A stretch of DNA of 64,000 bases from Porphyromonas asaccharolytica DSM 20707 (GTDB lineage Bacteria > Bacteroidota > Bacteroidia > Bacteroidales > Porphyromonadaceae), in assembly GCF_000212375.1 (NCBI RefSeq), contig NC_015501.1:1426001-1490000 (forward strand), in the 5' to 3' direction. Below the pieces are notes generated by a model. The model did not search any database. It had not been told where the DNA came from and was given only the letters and a program-made list of their open reading frames with translations. Made by a program: the position numbers and the translations under genes. Shown piece by piece: positions 15,962-25,919 of the stretch (its first letter is position 1; each line of letters opens with the position of its first letter).

Positions 15962-18220
15962 TCAGTAGATACGGTAGGCATTGCTAATGCCTGGAGCCTG
16001 CTTGAGCGCATTGCACAGTTGCTCCACTTGCTCAGCTGAGTGCACCTCCAGTCCCACCTTTCCTCCGAAGATGCCATCTTGCGTCTGAAGCTGTACGGAG
16101 GCGATGTTGATCAGAAAGTCTTCCGTGATCACCTGTACGATCCCATTGAGGATACCCTTAGAGTCGATACCCTCGATCATTATAGAGCCCGTGAAGAGGG
16201 TAGCGCCCTGATCGCCCCAGATAGTCGAGAGGAGCTTATTGCCGGTGCTGCTTTTGAGGCGCATAGCCTCGGTACAGGTGCGTCGGTGTACTACGACTTG
16301 GTTGTCTATGACGAAGGCTACCACCTCATCTCCCGGTAGGGGATTGCAGTCGTCAGCCATGACGTAGTTGCTCTTGATGGCGTCGCTCTGAAGGAGGTAA
16401 GGCTTCTTGTAGTCTATCTCACTGATCTGAGAGATGGACTCTGTAGGTTTGGGTATAGCGTCTTGCTTGCCCATGAGCGCCTCCTTGACCGACTTGAAGA
16501 AGCGATTGCTCTTGCTCGACTTAATCCGCTTGTAGAGCGAGTCCACAAGATTGACCGTGCCAGAGCCGACAGCGTAGAAAAGGTCCTCACGCTTGTGAAA
16601 GCCAAAGAGAGATGCGACGAGATCCATATGTCCCGCATCGACAGAGAGATCGTGCTGCTCGAAGTAGTTGATCACACTCTCCTCACCTTGGCTGATTAGC
16701 TTACGACGCTCTATGCGGAGGAACTCATTGATCTTGCTCTTAGCCTTGGCCGTTTTGACATACTTGAGCCATAGAGCCGATGGTTTTTGGTTGTTACTAG
16801 AGATGATCTCCACTTGGTCTCCACTCTGCAATGTATGACTGAGAGGTACCAGCTTATGATTGACCTTGGCACCGATACAAGTTTGTCCGAGTGTCGAGTG
16901 GAGAGCATAGGCAAAGTCTAGCGGGGTACTTTCGTGAGGAAGCGTGATCGGATCCCCCTTAGGCGTAAAGACCATGATGTCATCTCCGTAGAGATTGAGC
17001 TTGATCGTATCGAGGAAGTCCATAGCACTCGAGTCGGGGTTCTCTAGAAGCTCGCTGATTTGGTCTAGGAACTTGGTGATCTCCTGATCCTCCTCCACAC
17101 CATCGGACTTATACTTCCAGTGAGCTGCTAGTCCACGCTCGTCTATCTCGTCCATCCTGCGACTGCGCACTTGTACCTCGATCCACTTACCCGTGGGTCC
17201 CATGACCGTAAAGTGTAATGCTCGGTAGCCATTGCTCTTAGGCTGCGCGACCCAGTCACGAGTCCGCTCATTATTGACACGATAGAGGCTCGTGATGTCG
17301 GTGTAGATACCCCAGCAAGTCTCCTTGACATTGAGTCCAGGCGTCTCTTCAAAGATAATACGTACCGCATAGAGGTCATATATCTCTTGAAAGGGGATCT
17401 GCTTCTTCTGCATCTTCTTCCAGATCGAGTAGCAAGACTTGACACGCGTCTTCATCTCATAGTCTAGTCCACGAGCTTTGAGAAGGGGGTGAATAGGCGT
17501 GCTAAACTGCTTGAATAGCTCAGCACGAGACTGCTCCGTGTCGATAATCTGGTTGCAGATATCCTCGTAAGCCTTCGGGTGCTCATGCTTGAAGACTAGC
17601 TCTTCTAACTCCGTTTTAATAGCGAAAAGCCCTAGACGGTGAGCTAGCGGAGCATAGATGTAGAGAGTTTCCCCCGTTATCTTGAGCTTCTTATGCTCAG
17701 GCATTGAGCTCAGGGTACGCATGTTGTGCAGACGGTCGGCAATCTTAATAAGGATCACACGAATGTCTGCATTCATCGTTAGGATTAGCTTGCGAAAGTT
17801 CTCCGCCTGGAGGCTCTCTATGTTTCTCTCGGCCAGTATCTCGCTACTTATCTTGGTCAGTCCGATCACGATCTGTGCCACTTTGGGACCGAAGAGCTGC
17901 TCTATATCCTCCTCCGTGTACTCTGTATCCTCTACCACATCGTGGAGTAGGGTAGAGACGATAGATGTAGAGCCGAGTCCTATCTCACGGCACACGATAC
18001 GAGCTACTGCGAGCGGATGCATGATGTAAGGCTCTCCGCTCTTGCGCCTAACCCCCTCGTGAGCCATCCGTGCGAAGGTAAAGGCACGTTGTATCACCTC
18101 CACCTTCTTGCGGTGATTTGAGTGCTCATAGTCATAGATCAGCGCATCGTACTCTCGCTGTATCATCTCCTCATCGGAGAGTGTCGAGTTACTATAATCT
18201 ACAGGGTAAATGTCTTCCAT
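15962..18220 (-). CDS. Bifunctional (p)ppGpp synthetase/hydrolase, RelA/SpoT family
   Basis: Long Rsh protein of 752 residues that makes and degrades the alarmone (p)ppGpp. The HD hydrolase domain is intact: HPLAVARI (68-75), LLHDVVEDTE (91-100, HD at 93-94) and KIADRLHNMRTL. The synthetase domain has RVKSCYSIWKKM and EIYDLYAVRII. A TGS domain follows (MVFTPKGDPITLPHESTPLDFAYALHS region) and a C-terminal ACT domain ends near residue 750. Conserved residues of both catalytic domains are present, so both activities are expected. bioD lies 42 bases upstream on the same strand and may be co-transcribed. Confidence 0.95.
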   Translation of the reverse strand: MEDIYPVDYSNSTLSDEEMIQREYDALIYDYEHSNHRKKVEVIQRAFTFARMAHEGVRRKSGEPYIMHPLAVARIVCREIGLGSTSIVSTLLHDVVEDTEYTEEDIEQLFGPKVAQIVIGLTKISSEILAERNIESLQAENFRKLILTMNADIRVILIKIADRLHNMRTLSSMPEHKKLKITGETLYIYAPLAHRLGLFAIKTELEELVFKHEHPKAYEDICNQIIDTEQSRAELFKQFSTPIHPLLKARGLDYEMKTRVKSCYSIWKKMQKKQIPFQEIYDLYAVRIIFEETPGLNVKETCWGIYTDITSLYRVNNERTRDWVAQPKSNGYRALHFTVMGPTGKWIEVQVRSRRMDEIDERGLAAHWKYKSDGVEEDQEITKFLDQISELLENPDSSAMDFLDTIKLNLYGDDIMVFTPKGDPITLPHESTPLDFAYALHSTLGQTCIGAKVNHKLVPLSHTLQSGDQVEIISSNNQKPSALWLKYVKTAKAKSKINEFLRIERRKLISQGEESVINYFEQHDLSVDAGHMDLVASLFGFHKREDLFYAVGSGTVNLVDSLYKRIKSSKSNRFFKSVKEALMGKQDAIPKPTESISQISEIDYKKPYLLQSDAIKSNYVMADDCNPLPGDEVVAFVIDNQVVVHRRTCTEAMRLKSSTGNKLLSTIWGDQGATLFTGSIMIEGIDSKGILNGIVQVITEDFLINIASVQLQTQDGIFGGKVGLEVHSAEQVEQLCNALKQAPGISNAYRIY

Positions 18221-18262
18221 AGTAAGGGGAACAAAAAAGGGTTAGACAGTAGCTCTATACAT

Positions 18263-18940
18263 TTAGCCAACTATAGGCATCTTCATAAAGAGGCAAGAGG
18301 GCAGATGCTCCTCGAGCCATCCCTGGAGATAGGTGATGGTCTCATGCTCTATCGTTGCGTCTTGCTCAGGATACACATTGTACATAAGGTATCGCACCTC
18401 AATGCCCCGGTGCATGCAAGCATCGATACTGAGTAGCGTGTGGTTGATGCTACCCAGCTTGCCATTGGTGACGAGTGCTACCTGTGGATCCTCCTGCTGC
18501 GCTATGTAGTCTATCGTGAGGAGCTGCTCAGTGAGTGGTACCATCAGTCCGCCAGCACACTCTACGAGTAGTGGCTTAGCTCCCAGTTCTTGCAGATGAC
18601 GGGTAGCTTCGTTGAGTCGCTTGGGGTCTATCTCTCCACCATCCATACGTGCTGCAAGATGTGGCGAGCAGGGGTAACTGTAGAGATAGGGGCAGGTGAG
18701 CCCCTGATGGTCCCACTCCGAGAGAGGCTCTCCGAGTAGACGACGATGTGTCTCTATATCTTCACTTATCTCGTGACATCCCGTTTGCACCAACTTCATA
18801 GAGGTACAGGCTGTATAGCCAGCCTCTCTGAGCGTACGTATAAGGAAGGCTGTGCCATAGGTCTTGCCGATGTCTGTGTCGATACCACATACGTAGAGCC
18901 GATCAGGAGGGGATAGTAATTGTCGTGTGTTACTCTTCAT
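18263..18940 (-). CDS. bioD: Dethiobiotin synthetase
   Basis: ATP-dependent enzyme that closes the ureido ring of dethiobiotin from DAPA and CO2. 225 residues from the ATG at 18940; an upstream in-frame start at 18979 would reach into the promoter region. The P-loop is GIDTDIGKTYG (19-29, family pattern GTDTxVGKT), followed by SMKLVQTG (conserved lysines) and LLVECAGGLMVPL. No other biotin genes are nearby, so this is an isolated bioD. A -7 box is seen at 18983-18990. Confidence 0.93.
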   Translation of the reverse strand: MKSNTRQLLSPPDRLYVCGIDTDIGKTYGTAFLIRTLREAGYTACTSMKLVQTGCHEISEDIETHRRLLGEPLSEWDHQGLTCPYLYSYPCSPHLAARMDGGEIDPKRLNEATRHLQELGAKPLLVECAGGLMVPLTEQLLTIDYIAQQEDPQVALVTNGKLGSINHTLLSIDACMHRGIEVRYLMYNVYPEQDATIEHETITYLQGWLEEHLPSCLFMKMPIVG

Positions 18941-18982
18941 AGTATTAGTTACTAAGTGGGGGAGGGCAATCTCCTCCATCTA

Positions 18983-18990
18983 CAAAGGTA
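18983..18990 (-). promoter_or_regulatory. Candidate -7 box (TACCTTTG) for bioD-rsh
   Basis: Minus-strand TACCTTTG 42 bases before the bioD start. No good -33 TTTG. Confidence 0.5.
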
Positions 18991-19093
18991 CAGAATAGCT
19001 TTCAATCGGCGAATGTACCGTGCAAATCTAGACGGGCTTAAATGCCGTAAAGCTTACGAATAATGATTTGCGAAATTGAGGACTGGCTTAAGG

Positions 19094-19125
19094 GTTGTCT
19101 ATGTCACAAGATTAGATTAACTTTG
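19094..19125 (+). promoter_or_regulatory. Promoter of glsB-rubredoxin (GTTG-N20-TAACTTTG)
   Basis: GTTG (19094-19097), a 20-base spacer and TAACTTTG (19118-19125) fit the Bacteroidota consensus, with about 80 bases of leader. A 14-mer, ATTTGCGAAATTGA, at 19066-19079 also occurs in the metK promoter. Confidence 0.7.
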
Positions 19126-19212
19126 CCAATGCAGAGGATTCTTATAGGTTACTAGAAGCATCTACTGCGACACTGTCATACAAATGCACACTAACAATTA
19201 AAACACAATATT

Positions 19213-19464
19213 ATGGGATTACTTTGGAGTTTACTAATAGGTCTAGCTGCGGGAGCCATCGCAGGTTGGATCATGCGTGGACAGTCTCTAGGGTTCTTAT
19301 GGAACATCATCATCGGTATGCTCGGTGGTGTCGTCGGAGGCTGGGTCTACACGCTCTTTGGGGCAACTGAAGGAACCTCCTGGTGGGCACAACTCGTGTG
19401 TGCTGTCGTAGGAGCCTGTGTCATCCTATTTGTCGTAGGGCTATTTAATAAGAAGAAAAAGTAG
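19213..19464 (+). CDS. GlsB/YeaQ/YmgE family small membrane protein
   Basis: 83 residues with three predicted helices and the family's glycine-rich pattern: [20 protein letters not shown] (9-28), [16 protein letters not shown] (31-46), [14 protein letters not shown] (65-78), and a lysine tail. The family is linked to general and cell-envelope stress in other bacteria; the molecular function is unknown. The rubredoxin gene follows after 38 bases and is probably co-transcribed. Confidence 0.88.
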   Translation: MGLLWSLLIGLAAGAIAGWIMRGQSLGFLWNIIIGMLGGVVGGWVYTLFGATEGTSWWAQLVCAVVGACVILFVVGLFNKKKK

Positions 19465-19502
19465 TCCTCTTCCATACACACAATTACCTCAACCAAGAAA
19501 TT

Positions 19503-19667
19503 ATGAAAAAGTACGTTTGCGATGTATGTGGCCATGTATATGACCCTGCAGAGGGCGATCCCGATAGCGGTATAGCTCCAGGCACACCTTTTGAGGATTT
19601 GCCCGATGATTGGGAGTGCCCACTGTGTGGCGTATCAAAGGATCAGTTCTCTCCAATGGAGGACTAA
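19503..19667 (+). CDS. Rubredoxin
   Basis: A 54-residue protein read directly from the sequence. The single-iron site is CDVCG (Cys6, Cys9) and CPLCG (Cys39, Cys42), with the usual aromatic and acidic core ([23 protein letters not shown]). It is a cytoplasmic one-electron carrier; in anaerobes it commonly serves rubrerythrin or superoxide reductase in oxygen defence, though no such partner is present here. It is followed by a strong terminator. Confidence 0.97.
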   Translation: MKKYVCDVCGHVYDPAEGDPDSGIAPGTPFEDLPDDWECPLCGVSKDQFSPMED

Positions 19668-19712
19668 TTCTAGCCAACGTCATCACCTCTAGATGACATA
19701 ATCCAAGAGAGG

Positions 19713-19756
19713 CGTGTCCTATGAACAGACTGGTTCGTAGGACACGCTCTTTTTTG
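19713..19756 (+). terminator. Intrinsic terminator after the rubredoxin gene
   Basis: CGTGTCCTA (19713-19721) pairs with TAGGACACG (19738-19746), followed by CTCTTTTTTG. Confidence 0.9.
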
Positions 19757-19828
19757 TTGTCGAGTAAGAGTCGAAGATTAATTCTGAAAAAAGGTTAGAT
19801 AGGCTCCTCCTTAACGACACTTTATGAA

Positions 19829-19994
19829 ATCCCCACGTGGAAATTCTCAAATCTCCACGTGAAGAATAAAAAATCTCCACGTGGATATGAAATGAAACTT
19901 CGGAAGAATCAAATGAAACTTCGGAGGAATCGTTTCGTCCCCACGTGGAGAATAAAAAATAGCCACGTGGAGATTTGAGATTTTCCACGTGGCT
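19829..19994. repeat. Phased palindrome array, copy 2
   Basis: CCACGTGG-type palindromes centred at 19836.5, 19858.5, 19880.5, 19944.5, 19966.5 and 19988.5 (spacings 22, 22, 64, 22, 22). The central step holds two copies of TGAAACTTCGGARGAATCA. The last two palindromes form a hairpin with a T-tract on the minus strand. The rest of the rubredoxin-tolC gap (to 20139) shows nothing else I recognise. Confidence 0.9.
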
Positions 19995-20139
19995 GTGAGC
20001 GTTTTATACGGAAGTGTTACTGAATAGTCAAACCTTGCACGATGGAAACTCTAAGATGAGTTTAGGGGCATTGGTTGATTAAGGAAACACTACGGAAGCA
20101 TCAAAAGGTTGTTCCCAGATTAAACGAAAAAGTCCTATC

Positions 20140-20198
20140 CCCCTCTAAGTTGATATTCTTGAAGAACCCGACTCGGGCGTTCTAGCTCTGGAGAGGGG
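20140..20198 (+). other. Long leader hairpin before the efflux operon
   Basis: CCCCTCT (20140-20146) pairs with AGAGGGG (20192-20198). Inside, AGAAC pairs with GTTCT and CCCG with CGGG. The structure ends 24 bases before the tolC-like ATG. It could block or set ribosome access or be an attenuator; no T-tract follows. No clear TAnnTTTG promoter was found for this operon. Confidence 0.45.
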
Positions 20199-20222
20199 TT
20201 CGCTATACACCTTATTATATAT

Positions 20223-21674
20223 ATGAGACAACAGACACATCTCATCTCTGGGTGGCGCTATATGATGCTACCGTACTTATTACTGCTGACGCTGACGCTC
20301 TCGGCGCAGCAACCTGACACACTCGTGCTGACGCTAGACGAGAGCATCGCTCTCGGACTGGAGCAGAGCCCCATGGTGCTGGGTAAGGATGTCGCTCTGG
20401 TCAATCAGATGTATGCCGAGCGGGAGGCGCAGAGTGCACTCTACCCGCAGCTATCGCTCTCGGGCAACTACGGCTATACGCTCAAGAAGCAGCGCATCTA
20501 CTTCGACGGGATGCCTGGTATGGGCTCTATGCCTGGTATGGAAGATGGTATTGAGGTGGGACGTACGCACAATATACAGCTGGGGCTACAAGCTGGTATG
20601 CCACTCGTCAATGCGACGCTCTGGAAGGCACTGCAGATCAACCGCAAGCAAGTTGACTTAGCACTACAGCAAGCTACTCAGTCTCGTCAGGAGTTGGTCG
20701 GGCAGATCAAGAAAGCGTTCTATACAGTGCTCCTCGCACAGGAGTCTTGTGAGACATTGCAGCAGAGCATGCGCAATGCGGAGCTGAACCTCGAGCGCGT
20801 CACGCAGCGGTACGAAGCGGGGCTCGTGGCGGAGTACGACAAGATGCGCGCTGAGGTACAGTACGCCAACATCAAGCCCTCAGTGCTGCAGGCAGAGCAG
20901 GGCGTTGACCTAGCCTATATGCAGTTGGCGGTGCTACTAGGACTAGACCCTCACACAGGTCTGCGACTGGTGGGGCACCTCGAGGACTACCAAGCCGAGA
21001 GCCAGCAACTCATAGCGCAGGTGCCAACGACCGACTCGCTATGGCTTACGACCAATCCAACCTTGCGAGCACTAGAGCTACAGCAGCAGATAGCGGACGA
21101 GAGTATCAAGCTTTCCAAGCTGAGCTGGGTGCCTTCGATATCGTTAGGAGCAAACTACAATTACAACTTCTCGTCAAACGACTTTGACCTCTCGAAGAGT
21201 CGTCTCTGGGTTCCCTTCTCCGTCGTGAGCCTGCAGTTTCAATTTCCCATCTTTACAGGGCTGAAGAACTACTACACGACGCGACAAGCTAAGGGGCGCG
21301 CTTTGCTCTTGAAGCTCCAGCGACAAGATGCTGAGCGGTCGCTCACGCTCGGTATGCAGAGCCAGCGAGACAAAGCACGTAAGGCGCAGGAGCAGTACAG
21401 TACAGCGACACAGATACAGGCGACAGCCGAGCGGGGCTACACCATCGCGCAGCGTATGTACGACAAGGGCATGGGTACGCTCCTAGAGGTCAACGATGCT
21501 GAGCTGGCACTACTACAAGCTCGTCTCAACCAGACACAAGCGCTCTACGACTACCTAATAGCGGGTGTGGAGATAGAGCAGCTCATAGCCCCCGAGACAC
21601 CACTCTCCTCCGACAGAAGCGATGATTACGAGGAGCGTCTCAACTCGATCAAACGAATGACACGATACTTCTAA
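20223..21674 (+). CDS. TolC-family outer membrane efflux protein
   Basis: Outer-membrane channel of a tripartite RND efflux pump, 483 residues. The signal peptide covers about residues 13-29 (YMMLPYLLLLTLTLSAQQ); a start at the ATG-ATG pair near 20262 is possible. Two OEP repeats are recognisable by the long coiled-coil helices (about 150-245 and 360-455). An insertion rich in Gly and Met (about residues 97-110, GMPGMGSMPGMEDG) sits in the first strand region, as in some relatives. It is the first of four genes; the adaptor gene begins 35 bases downstream. Confidence 0.92.
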   Translation: MRQQTHLISGWRYMMLPYLLLLTLTLSAQQPDTLVLTLDESIALGLEQSPMVLGKDVALVNQMYAEREAQSALYPQLSLSGNYGYTLKKQRIYFDGMPGMGSMPGMEDGIEVGRTHNIQLGLQAGMPLVNATLWKALQINRKQVDLALQQATQSRQELVGQIKKAFYTVLLAQESCETLQQSMRNAELNLERVTQRYEAGLVAEYDKMRAEVQYANIKPSVLQAEQGVDLAYMQLAVLLGLDPHTGLRLVGHLEDYQAESQQLIAQVPTTDSLWLTTNPTLRALELQQQIADESIKLSKLSWVPSISLGANYNYNFSSNDFDLSKSRLWVPFSVVSLQFQFPIFTGLKNYYTTRQAKGRALLLKLQRQDAERSLTLGMQSQRDKARKAQEQYSTATQIQATAERGYTIAQRMYDKGMGTLLEVNDAELALLQARLNQTQALYDYLIAGVEIEQLIAPETPLSSDRSDDYEERLNSIKRMTRYF

Positions 21675-21709
21675 CGCCATATATCCTATTAAGCCAAAAA
21701 CAATATCCT

Positions 21710-22762
21710 ATGTTTCTCTCTATACGTACACTTGCTCCGATAGCACTGAGCCTAGCACTTGTCTCTCTTACCAGTTGTCAGTCGGCGAGCAAGGAGGGCA
21801 AGACGACCTTTTCGCACACGATCGACTCGACAGACATCAAGCATGTAGAGGTGGCGACCGTATCGGTGCAGACGCTCCCAGACCTGCAAGAGTACACCAG
21901 CACGGTCGAGGCTAAGGTGACTAACAAGATAGCTCCGCAGATGGCCTCCCGCATCAAGCGCATCTATGTAGAGGTGGGGCAGCAGGTCTCTCGTGGTCAG
22001 CTCCTCGCTGAGATGGATCACAGTCAGCTGGAGCAGGCACGTCTGCAGCTCGAGGAGCGCAAGAGTGCACTGGCTCGTATAGACGAACTATACAAGATAG
22101 GCGGTATCTCCCAGTCGGACTGGGAGGCGACGCAGCGAGCCCTCACACTGGCTCAGACGAGCTACAATAATATAAGGGAGAATACACAGCTTCGTAGCCC
22201 TATCTCAGGGGTGGTCACAGCGCGCAACTACGATGCGGGCGATATGATGTCGCCACAGATGCCTCTGCTCGTCGTGGAGCAGGTCAACCCAGTGGTGCTA
22301 CGGGTCAATCCCTCGGAGCGTTACTACGGGCAAATGACCAAAGGGATGCCGGTGACGATCACTTCGGAGTCCCTGCCTGACGAGACTTTTGCTGGTAAGA
22401 TTTCGCTGAAGTATCCGACGATCAATCCACAGACTCACACCTTTACGATGGAAGTCGAGGCAACCAATCCTGAGCGCAAGCTGGTGCCTGGACAGTACGC
22501 TCGCGTCTCGATCAACCTAGGTGACAAGGAGTACACGGTAGTCCCCACAGAGAGCATTGTTAAGCAGATAGGCAGCGCTGAGCAGTGCGTCTACATCGTA
22601 CGAGACGGCATCGCCCATCGGCAGGTAGTCGTCGTAGAGCGTACCGTCGGCAAGTACACAGCGATCAGCGAGGGTGTCTCCTCAGGCGATGTCGTAGTCA
22701 CCACTGGAGCCAGCATCCTATCCGATCAGATGCCTGTACAGATTTCGCAGGCTCAGAAGTAA
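21710..22762 (+). CDS. RND efflux periplasmic adaptor lipoprotein (AcrA/MexA family)
   Basis: Membrane-fusion subunit of 350 residues linking the pump to the outer-membrane channel. The signal peptide ends in a lipobox (SLTSC, Cys23), so it is probably lipid-anchored. The order is beta-barrel, split lipoyl halves (KIAPQMASRIKRIYVEVGQQVSRGQ near 71-95 and LRSPISGVVTARNYDAGDM near 163-181), a short alpha-hairpin, and a membrane-proximal domain. It lies between the TolC and RND genes with short gaps. Confidence 0.94.
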   Translation: MFLSIRTLAPIALSLALVSLTSCQSASKEGKTTFSHTIDSTDIKHVEVATVSVQTLPDLQEYTSTVEAKVTNKIAPQMASRIKRIYVEVGQQVSRGQLLAEMDHSQLEQARLQLEERKSALARIDELYKIGGISQSDWEATQRALTLAQTSYNNIRENTQLRSPISGVVTARNYDAGDMMSPQMPLLVVEQVNPVVLRVNPSERYYGQMTKGMPVTITSESLPDETFAGKISLKYPTINPQTHTFTMEVEATNPERKLVPGQYARVSINLGDKEYTVVPTESIVKQIGSAEQCVYIVRDGIAHRQVVVVERTVGKYTAISEGVSSGDVVVTTGASILSDQMPVQISQAQK

Positions 22763-22796
22763 TCTCTCCCATCACACAGATCCTCGCCTTTAGCTT

Positions 22797-25700
22797 ATGA
22801 GTCTTTATCAATCAGCCGTACGTCGTCCTGTCACCACGATCATGATCTTTGTCGGGGTGGTCGTCTTGGGTCTTTTTGCCCTGACACGCCTGCCGATAGA
22901 TCTACTGCCCGATATGCAGATCAATCGGGTCATGATCGTCACCTCTTACTCGGGAGCAGCTCCTGAAGAGGTGGAGAACAACGTTACTAAGCCCATCCAA
23001 AACGTCCTCAACGGCATCAACGGAGTCAAGCACATTACCTCGCAAAGCAAGGAAAATGTCTCTGTCGTAACGCTGGAGCTCCGAGAGGGACTGGACATAG
23101 AGAATGCGATCAACGATACTCGCGACAAGATCAGTGCTATCACGGAGGTGCTCCCCGACGGAGCTGGCACGCCAAACATTATCAAGTTTGGCATGGATGA
23201 CCTGCCTATCCTCATGCTCTCGATCAAGTCGGACGCTAGCTCCAAGTCGCTCTACAAAATCCTAAATGATCAGTTGATAACCCCTCTAGGACGCATTGAC
23301 GGGGTGGGAGGCGTCAACCTGCTAGGCGCTAGACAACGACAGATCAACGTCTACTGTGATCCGCACAAGCTCGAGAGCTACGGCATCACGGTCAGTGATG
23401 TGAGCAACCTCATAGCGGTCGCAAACCGCAACATCTCGGCTGGGTCGATGAACCTAGAAACGAGTAAAATCTCCTTACGAGCTATCGGTGAGATCGTTGA
23501 ACCGAAGCAGCTAGAGGAGCTACCCATAACGAGCTTCGCTGGCCGGACCATCTATCTGCGAGACGTGGCGAGCGTCGTAGATGGAGACCCTGAGCAGCAA
23601 ACGCTCGCCTATGTGGACAACCAGAGGGGCGCCATGCTCATGCTGATGAAGCAGTCGGGTGCTAACACGGTTCAGGTGAATAAGCGTGTCCTCAAGGCAC
23701 TCCCGCAGATCGTGAAGAACCTCCCCACGGACATCAAGATAGAGGTGATTATGGATCAGAGCGACTTCATCGTGCGCTCGATCAATAGTCTGAGCTCGAC
23801 GATCGGCATCACCTTCTGCGTCGTGATGCTCATCGTACTGCTCTTCCTAGGCCGATGGCGCGCCACCTTTATCATCGTTCTGACGATCCCGATATCGCTG
23901 CTCTCGGCCTTCATATACCTACTGCTGACGGGCAACTCGCTCAACATCATCTCGCTCAGCTCGCTCTCCATAGCCATCGGTATGGTGGTGGACGATGCGA
24001 TCGTGGTGCTTGAAAATATTACCAACCACATCGAGCGGGGAAGCTATCCCAAGCAAGCGGCCGTTCATGCGACCAATGAGGTCGCGCTCTCAGTCATCGC
24101 CTCTACGCTGACGATGCTGGCCGTCTTCCTCCCGATGGTGATGATGCAGGGCATGGCGGGACTACTCTTCCGTCAGCTCGGCTGGATCGTTAGTATCGTG
24201 ATGATCGTTTCGACCATCTGTGCGCTCGCCCTGACACCTACGCTCTGCGCCCACATGCTGCGAGCTAATCGTCAGCGCCAGGAGGGAAAAGTATCCCAAA
24301 AGATCCTACGTCCCTTCAACGATTTCATCCAGCGACTGACGGTCTTCTACCAGCGCACGCTCGCCTGGGTATTACGACACAAGTGGCTCACGGTAGGCTT
24401 GTCTCTAGGCATCTTCGCACTATCGCTCACGCTCGGCTCGCTGGTTAAGACCGAGTTCATGCCGCAGGGAGACGGTGGCTATATATTTGTCAAGGCGTAC
24501 TACCCCGTAGGCACTACTATAGATCGTCCGCTCGCTGAGGGGCATCGCCTCACCGAGGAGTGGCACAAGAAGTACCCCGAGATAGAGATGCTGCAGTTCT
24601 CCACGGGGCAGGCGGATGCTTTTCAGTCTGGTGCCTCGACGCTGGCTCAGGATAATGGCGACAATATCCTCTCCTTCAATATCAAGTTGGTCGATGCCTC
24701 CGAGCGAAAGCGTTCCTCTAAGGAGGTTGCTGCCGAGATGCGTCGTGATCTAAGCGTCATGCCTGGCATCAAGCAGTACAATGTCTCTGCTCAGACAGGT
24801 GGCGGAGGACAGCAGAGCACTGTCAATGTTGATATCTATGGACACGACTTTGCCGTCACCGATCAGATCTCCAAAGCGTTTATGGCAGAGATTAGTAAGT
24901 CTCCCGCTTGTGCTCAGGCACTGAGCAATCGGGACGAGTTTATGCCTGAGTACCAGGTCATCTTCGACCCGCAGCGACTTGCTGAGCATGGGCTGACCAA
25001 TAGTATGGCAGCGAGCTATCTGCGCAACAGTATCTACGGAGCCACCGCCTCCTTCTATCGTGAGGATGGCCAGGAGTATGAGATCCGTGTGCGCTTGGCG
25101 CCTGAGTTCAGACGCTCGCTAGACGACGTCGCTCAGACACTCGTACGCACCCCGCAAGGAACGAGCGTACGACTAGGCGAACTGGGCAATGTCGTGGAGC
25201 ACTTTGCGCCTCCCGCCATTTACCAGAAAGACCGTTCTCGTGTCGTTACCATTGCGCTTACGCCAGCGCCCAAGGCTGCGCTCTCAGACCTCGTCCGCAC
25301 GGCTCGGAAGACCCTTGACGAAATTGATATGCCCGAGGGCGTGAGTTACGAGATCACGGGAGCTTTCGAGCAGCAGCAAGAGGCGTTTGCAGACTTAGGG
25401 ACGCTTCTGCTCCTCATTGTCTTCCTAGTCTTCATCGTGATGGCTGCGGAGTTTGAGAGTTTGGCCTCCCCGTTTGTCATTATGTTTTCCGTGCCCTTTG
25501 CCTTTACGGGCGTTATCATCGGTTTGCTCGTGACGGGAGTCCCCCTGAGTATCATCGCCTTCATCGGAGCGATCATGCTCGTCGGTATCGTGGTGAAGAA
25601 TGGTATCGTCCTGATCGACTACGCCATACTCAATCGTGAGCGTGGCATGTCCGTACGCACAGCGCTACTCCATGCGGGAGCGTCGCGTCTGCGCCCCGTG

Positions 25701-25916
25701 CTGATGACGACCCTCACGACCGTCTTCGGTATGATCCCGATGGCTATCGGCATCGGACAGGGTAGCGAGATGTGGCAGCCGATGGGTGTCACGGTAGCCT
25801 TCGGACTGACCATCTCGACGCTGGTCACGCTCCTCTTGATCCCCTGTGTTTATGCGCTGGTCTCTCGCCGTCAGATACGGCGTCGGCGCAAGAAAAGTCT
25901 CAAAAACCACCACTAA
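22797..25916 (+). CDS. RND efflux transporter, HAE1 family (AcrB-like)
   Basis: Inner-membrane proton-driven drug pump of 1039 residues with twelve predicted helices and two large periplasmic loops. The helix-4 proton-relay stretch is IAIGMVVDDAIVVLENI (about 391-407, Asp-Asp pair present), which marks the HAE1 class rather than the metal-exporting HME class. The N-terminus, VRRPVTTIMIFVGVVVLGLFAL, is typical. It ends three bases before the small PII-like gene. Substrate is not predictable. Confidence 0.95.
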   Translation: MSLYQSAVRRPVTTIMIFVGVVVLGLFALTRLPIDLLPDMQINRVMIVTSYSGAAPEEVENNVTKPIQNVLNGINGVKHITSQSKENVSVVTLELREGLDIENAINDTRDKISAITEVLPDGAGTPNIIKFGMDDLPILMLSIKSDASSKSLYKILNDQLITPLGRIDGVGGVNLLGARQRQINVYCDPHKLESYGITVSDVSNLIAVANRNISAGSMNLETSKISLRAIGEIVEPKQLEELPITSFAGRTIYLRDVASVVDGDPEQQTLAYVDNQRGAMLMLMKQSGANTVQVNKRVLKALPQIVKNLPTDIKIEVIMDQSDFIVRSINSLSSTIGITFCVVMLIVLLFLGRWRATFIIVLTIPISLLSAFIYLLLTGNSLNIISLSSLSIAIGMVVDDAIVVLENITNHIERGSYPKQAAVHATNEVALSVIASTLTMLAVFLPMVMMQGMAGLLFRQLGWIVSIVMIVSTICALALTPTLCAHMLRANRQRQEGKVSQKILRPFNDFIQRLTVFYQRTLAWVLRHKWLTVGLSLGIFALSLTLGSLVKTEFMPQGDGGYIFVKAYYPVGTTIDRPLAEGHRLTEEWHKKYPEIEMLQFSTGQADAFQSGASTLAQDNGDNILSFNIKLVDASERKRSSKEVAAEMRRDLSVMPGIKQYNVSAQTGGGGQQSTVNVDIYGHDFAVTDQISKAFMAEISKSPACAQALSNRDEFMPEYQVIFDPQRLAEHGLTNSMAASYLRNSIYGATASFYREDGQEYEIRVRLAPEFRRSLDDVAQTLVRTPQGTSVRLGELGNVVEHFAPPAIYQKDRSRVVTIALTPAPKAALSDLVRTARKTLDEIDMPEGVSYEITGAFEQQQEAFADLGTLLLLIVFLVFIVMAAEFESLASPFVIMFSVPFAFTGVIIGLLVTGVPLSIIAFIGAIMLVGIVVKNGIVLIDYAILNRERGMSVRTALLHAGASRLRPVLMTTLTTVFGMIPMAIGIGQGSEMWQPMGVTVAFGLTISTLVTLLLIPCVYALVSRRQIRRRRKKSLKNHH

Positions 25917-25919
25917 GCT

